Shown here: in pieces, positions 1 through 10,453 of the stretch
How positions within the stretch are numbered: position 1 is the stretch's first letter
How the letters are laid out: every line of letters begins with the position of its first letter
Assembly: GCA_037176885.1 (NCBI GenBank)
Contig: JAWWNJ010000140.1
Coordinates: forward strand, 186,001-250,000
DNA: 64,000 nt
Direction: 5' to 3'
Source: Favolaschia claudopus
Lineage: Eukaryota; Basidiomycota; Agaricomycetes; Agaricales; Mycenaceae
Translations under genes and position numbers: made by a program
The notes under the pieces: model-generated
Database searches by the model: none
What the model was told of the DNA's origin: nothing
What the model saw: only the letters and a program-made list of their open reading frames with translations

Positions 1-454
1 AAAACGAGACAGAGCGTAGTTTCGACTTCAATAACGCGACTTCCGCTTTGAGGTCAAAGATTTGAGTTCTGAGCTGTTCGACGAGTCTGTTCGTCTCGAT
101 TTTGGATTTGACTGTTTGCTGCAATAGGGTCGACCTACGGAATGCCATTCTTCCTTCCTCGCTTTTTCGGCTGTTGCAAAAAATTACAAGTAGATCCGAA
201 AGCAAGACAGCTCGAGCAGGCGCTATCCATAGAACCATCGCCTGGAGAGAGACTATTAGATATCTTCCTTGACTGCTACTGTCTAATTGCGCACATTTTA
301 CTGTCGAACTGGTTAATCGAATTTCGCGCGAAACGATTCCAGACATACTCTTTCTTTGACGACAATTATCGCAAGATCGTGCGGCTCTTCGCTGTTTGCC
401 TGGTTGTAAATCTTCCCCAGCTGCCTCGTCGTGTCCTTCACTGTTGCGGGTCAT
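1..454 (-). CDS. Zn2Cys6 transcription factor, N-terminal part (runs off left edge)
   Basis: This is the first part of a fungal binuclear-zinc-cluster regulator, a nuclear sequence-specific transcription factor. I join four exons on the minus strand: 349-454 (ATG at 452-454), a 6-nt microexon at 295-300, 139-241, and 1-86, separated by introns of about 50 nt. The product shows RSCDNCRQRK, then KCDG, then ACSSCLAFGSTC, which gives all six zinc cysteines. A basic KKRGRKNG stretch and a leucine-rich coiled-coil (linker/dimerisation) follow. The third cysteine codon is split T|GC across an intron. Sequence and exon layout closely match the regulator at 3996-7014, so the two are paralogs on either side of RPL4. 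The C-terminal regulatory domain lies outside the window. The family call is firm; the target genes are unknown. Confidence 0.85.
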   Translation of the reverse strand, partial: MTRNSEGHDEAAGEDLQPGKQRRAARSCDNCRQRKSMSGIVSREIRLTSSTVKCAQLDSSSQGRYLIVSLQAMVLWIAPARAVLLSDLLVIFCNSRKSEEGRMAFRRSTLLQQTVKSKIETNRLVEQLRTQIFDLKAEVALLKSKLRSVSF

Positions 455-637
455 GGAAGTTGTTGACAGGTTGCGTTTGTCAGCGGTAAGTACAGCCTCG
501 GGCAACTCCCGAAACGGATCAAACGGCCCAAGTTGGCCGACGGATTGGTGTTGTTAGGCTACGATCGGCTGTACAGGATAACGTCACGGTCACCTTCGAA
601 ATTTCTCCCTTATCCTCAAGACTTCAAGACCAAACTC

Positions 638-2020
638 ATGGCCTCCCGTCCGACCGTTAACGTCCACTCTGCCTCTGGAGGTTTGTCTTGATGCTGCGGA
701 TCGCTTCATGTATCTAACAAGGTGTTGGTGCAGAGGCATCGACCTCCCTGCCTTTGCCGGCGGTCTTGACGGCGCCCATTCGGCTCGATGTAGTTGCCCA
801 GGTGCACAGTACGTTCGGAATAGTCGCGGGTGAAGGAATGAAGGACTGAAGTGATTTTTCAGAGAGCATCGCAAAGAACAAGCGCCAGGCGTACTCTGTT
901 TCCGAGAAGGCTGGTCACCAAACTAGCGCTGAATCCTGGGGAACTGGTCGCGCTGTTGCCCGTATCCCTCGTGTTGGTGGCTCCGGTACCCACCGTGCTG
1001 GCCAGGTGCGCCTTTTCTGCTTGAAATCAGGTTCAAGTATCGACAAAAATTTTCAAGGCTGCCTTCGGAAACATGTGCCGTGGTGGTCGTATGTTCGCCC
1101 CCACCAAGACCTGGCGTAAGTGGCACGTTAAGGTCAACCAGAACCAGCGCCGCTTCGCTGTTGTCTCTGCCCTTGCTGCATCGGCGCTCCCTTCGCTCGT
1201 CCTCGCTCGTGGCCACCGCATCGAGCAAATCGAGGAGGTTCCCCTTGTCATCGCCAACGCCGCCGAGTCCTTCACTAAGACCAAGGAGGCCGTCGCTCTG
1301 TTGAAGTCCTTGAACGCCTACCCCGATGTCATTAAGGTTTCCAACTCTCGCAAGCTGCGCGCCGGCAAGGGTAAGATGCGGAACCGCAGGCATCGCCAGC
1401 GCCGTGGCCCTCTTGTTGTCTACAACGAGGACAACGGTATCGTCAAAGCCTTCCGCAACTTGCCCGGTGTCGAGCTTGTTAACGTTCGGAGACTCAACCT
1501 CCTCCAACTTGCTCCTGGTGGTCACCTTGGCCGCTTCGTCATCTGGACCGAGGCCGCATTCGGCCTCCTCGACGAGGTATTCGGAACCTTCGACAAGGTT
1601 TCCACCTACAAGAAGGATTACATGTGCGTCGCGTTTTCAGCTCCATTAATCGAGACAAAATTTCTTACCTTCTCTTCACAGTCTGCCCACTGCCAAGATC
1701 TCCAACCCGGATGTCACCCGTCTCATCAACAGCGACGAGATCCAGTCCGTCGTCCGCCCCGCCGGACAGAAGACCCAAAAGCGCCCCTGGACGCAGAAGA
1801 AGAACCCCCTCGTCAACAAGGCCGTTCTCTTCCGCCTCAACCCCTACGCGAAGACCTTGCGCAGGCACGAGATCCGTGAGTCCTTTCCTCTCTCAGCCTG
1901 CCTCATGCTTACTTTTACCTCGTAGTCAAGCAGGAACGCCTGAAGAAGAAGGCCGCGAAGAAGCCCAAGCAGCCCACCGCTGCCGGCGAGGCCTTCACCG
2001 CCACCCTCTTCGCTCCTTAA
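638..2020 (+). CDS. RPL4: 60S ribosomal protein uL4 (RPL4)
   Basis: Structural protein of the large ribosomal subunit. The ATG at 638 opens [14 protein letters not shown]; five introns of about 40-60 nt follow (for example 681-733 and 1006-1057), and the stop is at 2018-2020. Family-diagnostic stretches are [61 protein letters not shown] and the lysine-rich tail ending [14 protein letters not shown]. The estimated length, about 365 residues, fits fungal L4. The loop that reaches into the exit tunnel ([20 protein letters not shown]) is intact. Codon use is strongly biased to C-ending codons, as expected for a highly expressed gene. Two GTCAC elements sit about 45-58 nt upstream of the start. 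The gene is convergent with the glycosyltransferase-like gene, with 135 nt between the stops. Long minus-strand ORFs across it are shadows. Confidence 0.97.
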
Positions 2021-2155
2021 AAATTGGTCGTAGCTTGAGGCGGATACGTTGTGGGGAACGGGACGAGTGGTGTTTATGTGATTGTGTGTGCTATGAAAAT
2101 ACTGCTGCAATGCCAATGTCTATGCATGATCCATGCCATCTCGTACATATCCTTG

Positions 2156-3845
2156 TCAGCCGAAGTGTTCGACGACGTTTTGCAAGAGCGGTAGCTCCCC
2201 GCCCAAGACCTTCTGTCGCTCGCCACCGAGCGCAATGATTGCCCGCCGGCCGTCGATCACTTGTGCAGTGAATGAGCTAAGTGACCGTCAGTATCCCGAG
2301 ATATAAAACAAACAGTAGGTGATACCTGGTGCGCGAGCATTGAGGTGTACCGCTCACAAACAACGTCGCCTGAACGCCGATGATCTTGTCCACGATGGCA
2401 CGCACACCGGCGTCCTCCAAGAACTCCGCATCCCACTCAGTATCCGCCTCGAGCGTGGCCATCGCCATCGTCTCATCCGTCAGCTCCACGACCTCCCATC
2501 CTGCCAGCTTCCCGTCCATGGCGAACGCATCGCGGAAGATTCTTACGGCTTGAGCGTGCAGTGGGCCTACGTCGCGGAACGTCCCTGACTTCGTCTTGGC
2601 TGTGCCATAAATCGGTTGTGGATAATCGCTTGCAAACCAGATCGTGCGCGTGCCGGGTGCAGGAAGACGAGTGAGAGTATTGACGAGGGCGTGTGCGCAT
2701 TGCGGGAGGTTGGCGGGCGGGACGGATTCCATGCGCCAGTGGACCATGACGTAGCCAGAGGGCGGGGCGAGCGCTGTTGCGAGGGCGTGAAGGCGAGGAG
2801 AGTAGTGTAATGTCGGGGAGGATAGGGTGACGGGGAAAATTCGGTGGCGCAGGTCCCAGGAGACGACGAGGACGTCGGGGTCTGTAGACGTTGCCGGAGA
2901 GGAGGCCGCCGCAGTTTGAATCGCTGGTCGTGTGAGGGCGTCCAGGATGGAGGCGTTGATGGGGTGGCCGTGTGTGTGAGGCATGAGGTGAATGTGCAGC
3001 TGAGCATGTGCGTCGGTACGAAGTGAGGAGAATCTTGAAACGCATTGCGGGAGGCTATCAGCTTTGTCGTAGAGTCGAATCGACATGTCATCATTGAAGA
3101 AATCGACGTCCGATTGAGATTCCTCCTTCGCGGAAAGAAAGACCATCTGTGCGGAAGGGGCATGGGCATGATTGACCCAACGGCGAAAGATATCCATCTT
3201 CACTGTCACTGCGGCCGGCAGCAGGTCTTGTGTCAGCTTTTCAAGGTCATAGTAGGATTCGAATCCAAATTTGAAGCATGCACCAATACGGCTCTTCCCT
3301 ACGTTCGGTAGCACGAGAATGCGATCTAATCTTTGCGCAAGCTGTAAAATCTCCACGAAATGTATCCGAGCTTTGGATTCTTGCTCGCCAATGCGTAGGG
3401 GAAGCAGAAAACGGCAGGGTCTAGAGCCTGAGTCGCATATATCTGGTTGTCGACTGGTAACTTCGGGAATACGTGTGACCAAGGGCGGCCGTTGAGGGCC
3501 TGAAACATAGCTGTAAGAGCGTTCATCGGGGTCCGGAGAGGTCTCCAGTTCTGTTAGCCTATGCAAGATAGAGCGGTCGACGAAGGGGACCCGAGACTTA
3601 ATGCCAGCACTTGGTGACTCTTCTTCTGCTGGAGAGTTTGACGTGCTTCCAGATTCTTTGCCCAGTAGGATGTACACCACAGCTACACAAAGAACAGAGA
3701 AAAGAGCAAATTTCAGCTTGAAGCTGCGTATATCGGCTGTACCACCGCGATCCATCCGATGGTCGGCTTGTCGGGGAGAGTTGGCAGCCTTGGATTGTTC
3801 CTCCGAGGTCAAGAGTTGAGAGCTTCTAGATCTAGCCCGCAGCAT
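2156..3845 (-). CDS. Type II membrane protein, putative fucosyltransferase-like glycosyltransferase
   Basis: Probably a Golgi or ER lumenal glycosyltransferase. One long reading frame starts at 3845. A single 49-nt intron (2277-2325) then joins it to a last exon reading SSFTAQVIDGRRAI and ending at 2156; without this splice the C-terminus would be wrong. A short cytoplasmic N-terminus is followed by one hydrophobic segment near residues 45-65 (FALFSVLCVAVVYILL), then a large lumenal domain. Conserved-looking blocks are RFLLPLRIGEQESKARIHF, ILVLPNVGKSRIGACFKFG, GYVMVHWRMES, TIWFASDYP and ATLFVSGTPQCSRT. The layout and the VHWR block resemble O-fucosyltransferase-fold proteins of basidiomycetes, often annotated only as proteophosphoglycan-like. 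The membrane topology is clear; the enzymatic activity is inference. It shares a 150-nt divergent promoter with the regulator at 3996. Confidence 0.6.
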
Positions 3846-3995
3846 TTATTCAGGAGCTGTTGCAGGACGAGATTCCTTGAAGATGCTAGTAGGAAGGGGA
3901 CAGAGGGAAATGATCACGTGGACTATTTCTCGTAACGTGACCGTTCCCCAAACGTCACACCTGTGACAAATTGACGACTGAATTTGGCCTTAACC

Positions 3996-6900
3996 ATGAC
4001 CACCAGTGAGGAGCTGGATTCGCCACCGCTCGGCCAGCTCCGACATAGAAGGACAGTAAGATCCTGTGATGTATGTCGTGATAGAAAGGGTAAGTTTCGG
4101 ACTTCTTCAGAAGAATACAAAAACTCTGACACAGCTCTTGACAACAATTTTGTGAAAACAGTTAAATGTGAGCAGTGGATTTGCCTAGGAAATTTGTTCA
4201 AGCTAATACCGGTGAAGGTGATGGCGCGCAGAATGCGGAGGGCAGCTGTTCGAATTGTGTAGCCTTTGGAGCAACTTGCACATATCTGCAGGAGCCTAAA
4301 AAGCGCGGTCGTAAGAACGGCATTGCGTGAGTTTGTGAAAGAAATGTTAGCTGTCATACTCACAGGAGAATTACAGTTTGACAGACCAACTCAAGAAAGA
4401 GATTGTCGAGCTCAAGGCGGAGAATGCGTCCTTGAAAACTAAATTGCAGTCTCTCTCCACTTTGTGTTCTATCTGCTCTCAACCGCTGCAAGCTTCTCAC
4501 ATGCCGAATGAACAATTCAACAATAATGAGTCTAACGGAGGATCGACCGAGACCGAGACCGACGAACAGGTTGATGAGCAAGAGGGCATCGAAGAGCTTA
4601 ACATTCGGTTGGGCCCACTCGCTCTGGAATCCCACAATAACGCCTTCGTCGGCGCTAGCAGTCCTTTTGCACTAGCCGGAAATGTCGTCGCCGTAGGTCA
4701 GACCAATTTATCAGGCGTTTGCTGAACTATCACAGATGCAAGAAAAACATCTCGGCCGCCAGTTGTTAACACATCCAGGTCGCCCCTTGTTCTGGCGTAT
4801 ATTACCGGTCATCATTTTCACTTGCCTCAAGACTTTCGCTTACTTGTCGTGTGCCAGTGGGAGCAAGAAACATACGATCCACATCCACAGTATATTTTTC
4901 CTGCCAATGACTTGATAGATTCCCTCTTGGAGCAGTATCGCGCAAATATCCATCCGATTCTCCCGATATTGCATTACCCTTCATTTGCAATTTCTGTTGC
5001 GCAGGGCTTGCATTTGAGCGACTCCGAATTCGGAGGGGCACTTCTCGCCGTTTTAGCCGTCGCCTCGCGGGTATGTGTTTCGCAAGGTTTGGCCGAGCTC
5101 AAGCTTTTTCCAGTTCTCCAGCGACTCTCGCGTGTTCGTCAACGGCGATGTTTCGCTATCGGCAGGTTGGATGTTCGCAAGCCAAATACGGGTACAGCCG
5201 AAAATGTTCCATCGGTCAATATATGAGGTTCAGATGTACTGTGTAAGAAGGGGAAGCAGTTTATTTCGACACACGTCTAATTTGCCTTCTTAACAGCTCT
5301 TGTCCATATTTGCGCTTGGAACATCCGCCCCCCAGGCTTCCTGGTTCTACATCGTAGGCGACTCCGCAGACTAGTGCGAGTCACGCTTAGACGTTCATTC
5401 ACAGGGGCTTGGTATTCGGGCTCTTCAGCAAAGTGGCGGTCACCGCCAAATCCGCGGGGGCACTAGGTCCGGGCCCACATACGAGCTATGGAAGCGAGCG
5501 TTCTGGTACATATGCCTGAGTTCAAGCAAACCGGGTTTATTTGTTCTGATCCGTGACGTCTAGGGGCTTAGCCGTCACTGAACGAAATCTCAGCTTTTGC
5601 ATGGGCTGGCGACCCACTATGCACACAGACGAGTTTGTTCCTCTCTAGCTGCTTTTCACGTTCTAATCTATGATAGTTGCGAAGTCGAGCCTATACAGGA
5701 GATCGATGACGAATTTTGGGAGCGAGGGTTCGTGCAACCACTCGGGAAGCCGTCTCAGCTTTCATATTTCTCGCTTGAATTGCGGCTATGCGATGTTCGA
5801 AACGCTGTTTCGTTCTCTGCCCGAGTACATCTGACTCCATGAACAGATTCTGCACCATGTCAATCGACGGCTGTATGGATCGAAAAAGACTAAGAAGCTT
5901 CTACGCTTGGACGGGCCAGATTGGGAGCAGAAAACCGTCGCCGAGTTTGATTCGGCCATGAATGATTTTCTGGACTCAGTCCCACTTCATCGTGGGTTCA
6001 ATTTGCCTCTGAGCGTCCAACTGGCTCATTCATCGTACAGTTCAATGGAATCCCGAAAATCCGGCGCTTCAAGGCACTTTCTTTGACCAATCTGCTATCT
6101 TGTATCTAACGTATCACTACGTTCGCATATCTGTGGGAGATCCTTGATCGCTGTATGCGTCCCGATTAATACCTTTTTAGATCCATCGCCGTTATATTCA
6201 AAAGGCTACGATCTCGCCATCCTTTTACATTTGCACATGCGCTGCCCGTGCCATTATCAATATCGCGGATACCTGGTTCAGAAGATGCAAGCGGTATCCT
6301 CCGTCGATTTTCGTTGTATGTCGGTTCTCTTGCTAGAAACCAATAGAGCTCAAAATCTTGTGTTTCATAGGATGCCATTTTCATGGCGAGCATTATTCTG
6401 ATTCTCAATTTCCATCTGTCAAAGACGAAACGGTCTGGATTTTCTAAAGAAGTCACAAAAGATTTGGCTCCCGTTGCAATAGCCCTTGATATTCTCAAAT
6501 TTGTCGAATCCAGGTAAATAATTGCGATATCTTATTCTCATCATTTTCAAAAATAGTGCAGATCGCAACCAGTTGGTCGAATCTGGGAATTACTTCATCA
6601 ACTGTGGTTACATGAACACCCCATCGAGCATCGTCCTGCTGAAAGTGTTCCCTCCACGGAGCTCCCAAGCCTACCGGACTACCCACAGGGAGGGCCTCAA
6701 CTTCACCCTCCTACATCCCATCGCGAGTCTTCTGCTTTGAATGTCACATTCAGTCAATCCCCCTCCTTCGAACCTGGAACCAGCATCGATCAACTACTTT
6801 CAGCTGCTGATCCCTTCAACGCATTAAACTGCTTGCTTGATACCGAAGTAATGGCCATGCTCATGGCCACGACCACAGACCATGTTGCGTGAGTGAACAC

Positions 6901-7014
6901 ATTACTAAATCTCTCGTTCCTGACGCCTCGGGCACTTGCAGTAATATGGATGACTGGGATGTATATATGTCAGAGGACAGGAATGTGTACAGCCCGGATA
7001 TGAACTGGAATTAA
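3996..7014 (+). CDS. Zn2Cys6 transcription factor with fungal_trans domain
   Basis: Nuclear regulator related to the partial gene at 1-454. I start it at ATG 3996 (MTTSEELDSPPLGQLRHRRT). The zinc cluster reads CDVCRDRK, K, then CSNCVAFGATC, followed by PKKRGRKNG and a coiled coil (LTDQLKKEIVELKAENASLK). The middle domain has the usual landmarks FWRILPWEQETY, SLLEQYRANIHPILPILH, YELWKRAFWYIC, CMGWRPTMHTDD, EIDDEFWERGF and LDSVPLH, and later RIWELLHQLWLHE. About a dozen short introns are needed; with them the frame stays open to TAA at 7012-7014. One junction is odd: the third zinc cysteine cannot be made with a canonical AG acceptor (see findings). It lies upstream of the disrupted MFS gene on the same strand, so it may have regulated it. 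That link is inference. Confidence 0.85.
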
Positions 7015-7439
7015 TTCTATGGGTGGAGTTTGAGTAACAGTTTGCTTGCTCTTTCAGCGGCAAGATGCGAATAGGCAGATGCCGACTTGATCCGCGACCG
7101 GACTTTGCTCAGTCTTTGCTCTCGTCTCAATCTTTCATCTGCAACGGCAGCCAAATTTCTTTCTAATCGTACGATGAATCAGCCAGGGCGTTACTTTGTC
7201 AAGCTAAGTATTGTCAGTATCGGATATTGGACAGGATACTTTGCCATCCTGGGTACCGTAACTCGAATCGCTACTTTTCTGCGCTTACAAATCCCGACAG
7301 TCGCTATATTTCGACACCCATGTATGAATCAGGAGTGCAAGTTACGCTGGAATGCTTTGCTAGCTCGGCTGGATAGATGGGTTCTTAAACCCAGGGCCAA
7401 TTTTCTGGCTGTGGCCTTCATCCCTCATCAAACTTTATC
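7015..7439 (+). other. Intergenic, regulator to MFS gene
   Basis: A 425-base stretch between the regulator stop and the MFS start. A non-ATG-rich open frame covers part of it, but it has no recognisable protein features and is probably the MFS 5' leader and promoter. I see no repeats or RNA genes. Confidence 0.5.
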
Positions 7440-8175
7440 ATGTCCGCCGGTGCACCAACACACAATACGCATCCCGACTCGAACTCACCAACGGCCGAGA
7501 TGCACGAGAAAAATCGCTCGGAACACAGCTCGAATTCGGGTAAAAAGCTCGAATATGCGACAGGCTTACGACTCGTCGCCGTCATGTGTACCATTTTTTT
7601 GACTACACTCCTGGCGGCGCTGGATTTAGTGCGTCCGTTTGCCTTTTCGTTTATCTGAATTTCTTGTTCATCGATCAATGTCAGGGGATCGTCGCTACTG
7701 CCATTCCAAAAATCACCGACGACTTCAAGCGCCTCGACGACGTCGGATGGTACGGCAGCGCGTGTTTCCTCTTGGTCGGCACATCCTCTCCGATGTGGGG
7801 GAAACTATATAAATATTTCTCCGCTCGACTCGTCTACCTCCTCTCCGTAGTGATTTTCCTGGTTGGTTCTATTGTAGCGGCTGCCGCCCCTAACAGTCCT
7901 GCTCTCATAGTCGGACGTGCACTTCAAGGCTGGGGTTGCTCCGGCAGTCTTGCTGGCTCCGTTCTGATCATCAGCTTCACTGCCCCGCCTCCGAAGCGAC
8001 CGATGCTCATTGGTGTCTGGATGGGTGTCTTTATGCTCTCCACCATTATTGGTCCTCTCATCGGCGGTGCTTTCACCAGTGAAGTCACCTGGCGCTGGTG
8101 TTTCTGGATAAATCTCCCCGTCGGTGGCCCCGTCGTCGCAGCGATTCTTCTGTTTCTCCACGTTCCAGAGCACAT

Positions 8176-8189
8176 AAAGCCCACACCCG
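8176..8189 (+). repeat. Target-site duplication of the LINE, left copy
   Basis: AAAGCCCACACCCG, identical to 14,895-14,908. It lies inside the MFS coding sequence at the codons for KPTP. Confidence 0.92.
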
Positions 8190-8314
8190 AACTCTCTTGG
8201 CAACAAACCACCACGTGCTCCGATCGGCGTCTCGAATTTTTTCGTCGAGACTTGGGCATCGGGGCTCGTAGTGGTCCTTAGCTTCACTAGATACCTTCTA
8301 TATCAATTAAAACA

Positions 8315-10453
8315 ATGTCGACTCTTAGCACTAGCTCTAGAAATAGCTCCGACACAGCGCAAAGCCAACGAACCAAACCACTTAGCACCACCCCCGCCGG
8401 CACGAGACCCAGCACACAGGCTCGTTCGACACGCTCAGCGCAGGACCCAGGGAAAGACTACCTCAGCCTCACGAGGAAAGAGCTCTTCGCTCTAAGCACT
8501 AGCGCAACAGACTGGGATGCGTGGGGTTTGGAGGATGTGACGGCGCACTTATACGCGAAAGGCTTTCTGGCAAACAGTGGAGGTATGCCGTCGCTCAGTA
8601 CCCTCTCCCTGGTCCTATTGCGGATCGCGGCGACTCTGCCTCCAAATTCCGCCATAGCTGCGGACTCGCTACGGGCTGTATCGCATGCCATGCAATATAA
8701 AAGAACAGATCACGTTTTGGAAGACATTGCGAGCAATGTTAAGTTGGTACTGAGCGCCGTGAATGAACAACGCGAGCACGATGATGACCACAACCGTCTG
8801 GCAGACGACATGCGCGAGGCGGCCGAACAGCTTACTCGCACAGTTGCCGAACAGGCGGAGGATATCAACACACTCACTACCCGCTTGGAAGACGACTTGC
8901 GATCCATGGGACAGCGAGCTCAAACCACTGACCTTCAGGACAGCCTGGGGCACGCAATTGACCCTCCTCAGCGCTCCTACGCAGCCGTAGCAAGAACTAC
9001 ACCAGCATCGGGAGTTGCGGCAGCGACACAACATTCCCCCACGTATGAACAAGCCGCCGCCCTTGCGGAAGCTGCTGCCCGCAAGCGGCAAATACTCATT
9101 GAGGCTGCTCTCACAGCGCAGCAATGGATGGAGGGACTAACTGACCTTGACCTTTTAGAAAAAGCGCGTCTAGCCATTCCCATTATGGCTCGTGGCGATA
9201 TCGCCTCGCCACCACCTAACAGCAACTTTGTGGGAGCAGTCCGCCAACGCAGCGGCGCTGTTCTACTCCATCTCAACACCGACGACGCCGCACGATGGTT
9301 GAAGGCCAACATGGACGCCTTCCTCAACGCTCTAGGCAGCGAAACAATTTACCGGCCGCGCCTTATCAACATATTCGCCGAATTTATCCCTGTCGAATTC
9401 GATCCCGACGACCCGGCTGCTCTACGCTCGGTTGAACGGGATAATGCCCTCCCCGAGGGAAGCATAGGAAAGGCACGATGGGTCAAGTCCCCAAAGTATC
9501 GTGCGGTGAATCAGAGAACAGCACACGTGGTCTTTGGGTACACGAATGAGGAGGCAGCCAACGGCATGGTCCTGCGCGGGTATTGGATTCAGGGCAGGAA
9601 GGTAAAGGGCCGGAAACTCCACTCCGAGCCCGTTCGCTGCCTTAAATGTCAAGCAATTGGAGCTAACCATACAGCCGCCAACTGCAAGCAAATACACGAT
9701 ACATGTGCAGTCTGCGCCGAGATGCACCGCACATCAGACTGCAAAGCTTCCGAGACCAACGCCCAACGCGCCTGCGCCAACTGCAAGTACGCTCACCGCG
9801 AGTACCATGGACATGGCGCAGCGGACCGCGCTTGCCCCATCTTCAAAGAGAAACTACAATTCTCGCTCGAAAGAAATCCCGACGCTAAGTACCCCCTTTT
9901 CTTGCTTCCGCACGATCCTAGCACGTGGATCTCACACGAAGAGCTCGCTCGCACAATTCCAACGCAGACCATACCAGATAGGCGTCGCAACGAACCACAG
10001 TTGCAGGGCAAGGGACCAGGTCCACCGCCTCACATCGCTGCGCCAATCCGGGACCAGATGACACAGGGGACGTCTCGCCGCAGCGAGTGGGGTCCTCGTC
10101 AGCTCACGCTTGACGAGATGACCATGGGGGGTCCGCGAGTCCACCCGGACCGAGCAGCGCAGATTGTACGCGATCAGAGCCTATCACCTACAAGTGCGGC
10201 TCGCAAAGCAACACGCGACAAACAACGTGCGCGAGCGCAGGCCGCCGCTGGGCCTCCTCCACGCTTGTCTTGGTTTGACAATACAGAGGCGGCGTTAGCA
10301 AGCAGCCAATCTGGCGCCGCCGGTCCTTCAACTTTTGCCAACACACTTCCACCTCTGACGGAGGACGAGGATGAAGTGGATATTGAAAACCAGCTAACCA
10401 TCTCCCTTCCCCAGAAATCTACCCCGGGCCCCGTGGGCGCACGCAATGTCTGA
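8315..10453 (+). CDS. LINE ORF1, gag-like RNA-binding protein
   Basis: Predicted nucleic-acid-binding protein of the retrotransposon ribonucleoprotein, 712 residues. The N-terminal half is polar; a helical, probably coiled-coil region at about residues 140-210 (HNRLADDMREAAEQLTRTV) may mediate oligomerisation. A central region (about 290-420) resembles an RRM-like ORF1 core by position only. At about residues 440-510 lies a set of zinc knuckles: CLKCQAIGANHTAANC (CX2CX6HX4C), CAVCAEMHRTSDC (CX2CX3HX4C) and CANCKYAH...C. The C-terminus is basic and proline-rich. I chose the ATG at 8315 as the first in frame after the element boundary. ORF1 ends 8 nt inside ORF2, suggesting termination-reinitiation for ORF2 translation. 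Confidence 0.9.
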   Translation: MSTLSTSSRNSSDTAQSQRTKPLSTTPAGTRPSTQARSTRSAQDPGKDYLSLTRKELFALSTSATDWDAWGLEDVTAHLYAKGFLANSGGMPSLSTLSLVLLRIAATLPPNSAIAADSLRAVSHAMQYKRTDHVLEDIASNVKLVLSAVNEQREHDDDHNRLADDMREAAEQLTRTVAEQAEDINTLTTRLEDDLRSMGQRAQTTDLQDSLGHAIDPPQRSYAAVARTTPASGVAAATQHSPTYEQAAALAEAAARKRQILIEAALTAQQWMEGLTDLDLLEKARLAIPIMARGDIASPPPNSNFVGAVRQRSGAVLLHLNTDDAARWLKANMDAFLNALGSETIYRPRLINIFAEFIPVEFDPDDPAALRSVERDNALPEGSIGKARWVKSPKYRAVNQRTAHVVFGYTNEEAANGMVLRGYWIQGRKVKGRKLHSEPVRCLKCQAIGANHTAANCKQIHDTCAVCAEMHRTSDCKASETNAQRACANCKYAHREYHGHGAADRACPIFKEKLQFSLERNPDAKYPLFLLPHDPSTWISHEELARTIPTQTIPDRRRNEPQLQGKGPGPPPHIAAPIRDQMTQGTSRRSEWGPRQLTLDEMTMGGPRVHPDRAAQIVRDQSLSPTSAARKATRDKQRARAQAAAGPPPRLSWFDNTEAALASSQSGAAGPSTFANTLPPLTEDEDEVDIENQLTISLPQKSTPGPVGARNV

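Noticed and set aside
923..1525. 200-codon minus-strand ORF
   Set aside because: It lies exactly opposite the RPL4 exons; strong codon bias in RPL4 leaves the antisense frame open. No protein features.
7087..7602. 171-codon plus-strand ORF before the MFS gene
   Set aside because: Overlaps the MFS start in another frame and shows no domain; more likely leader sequence.
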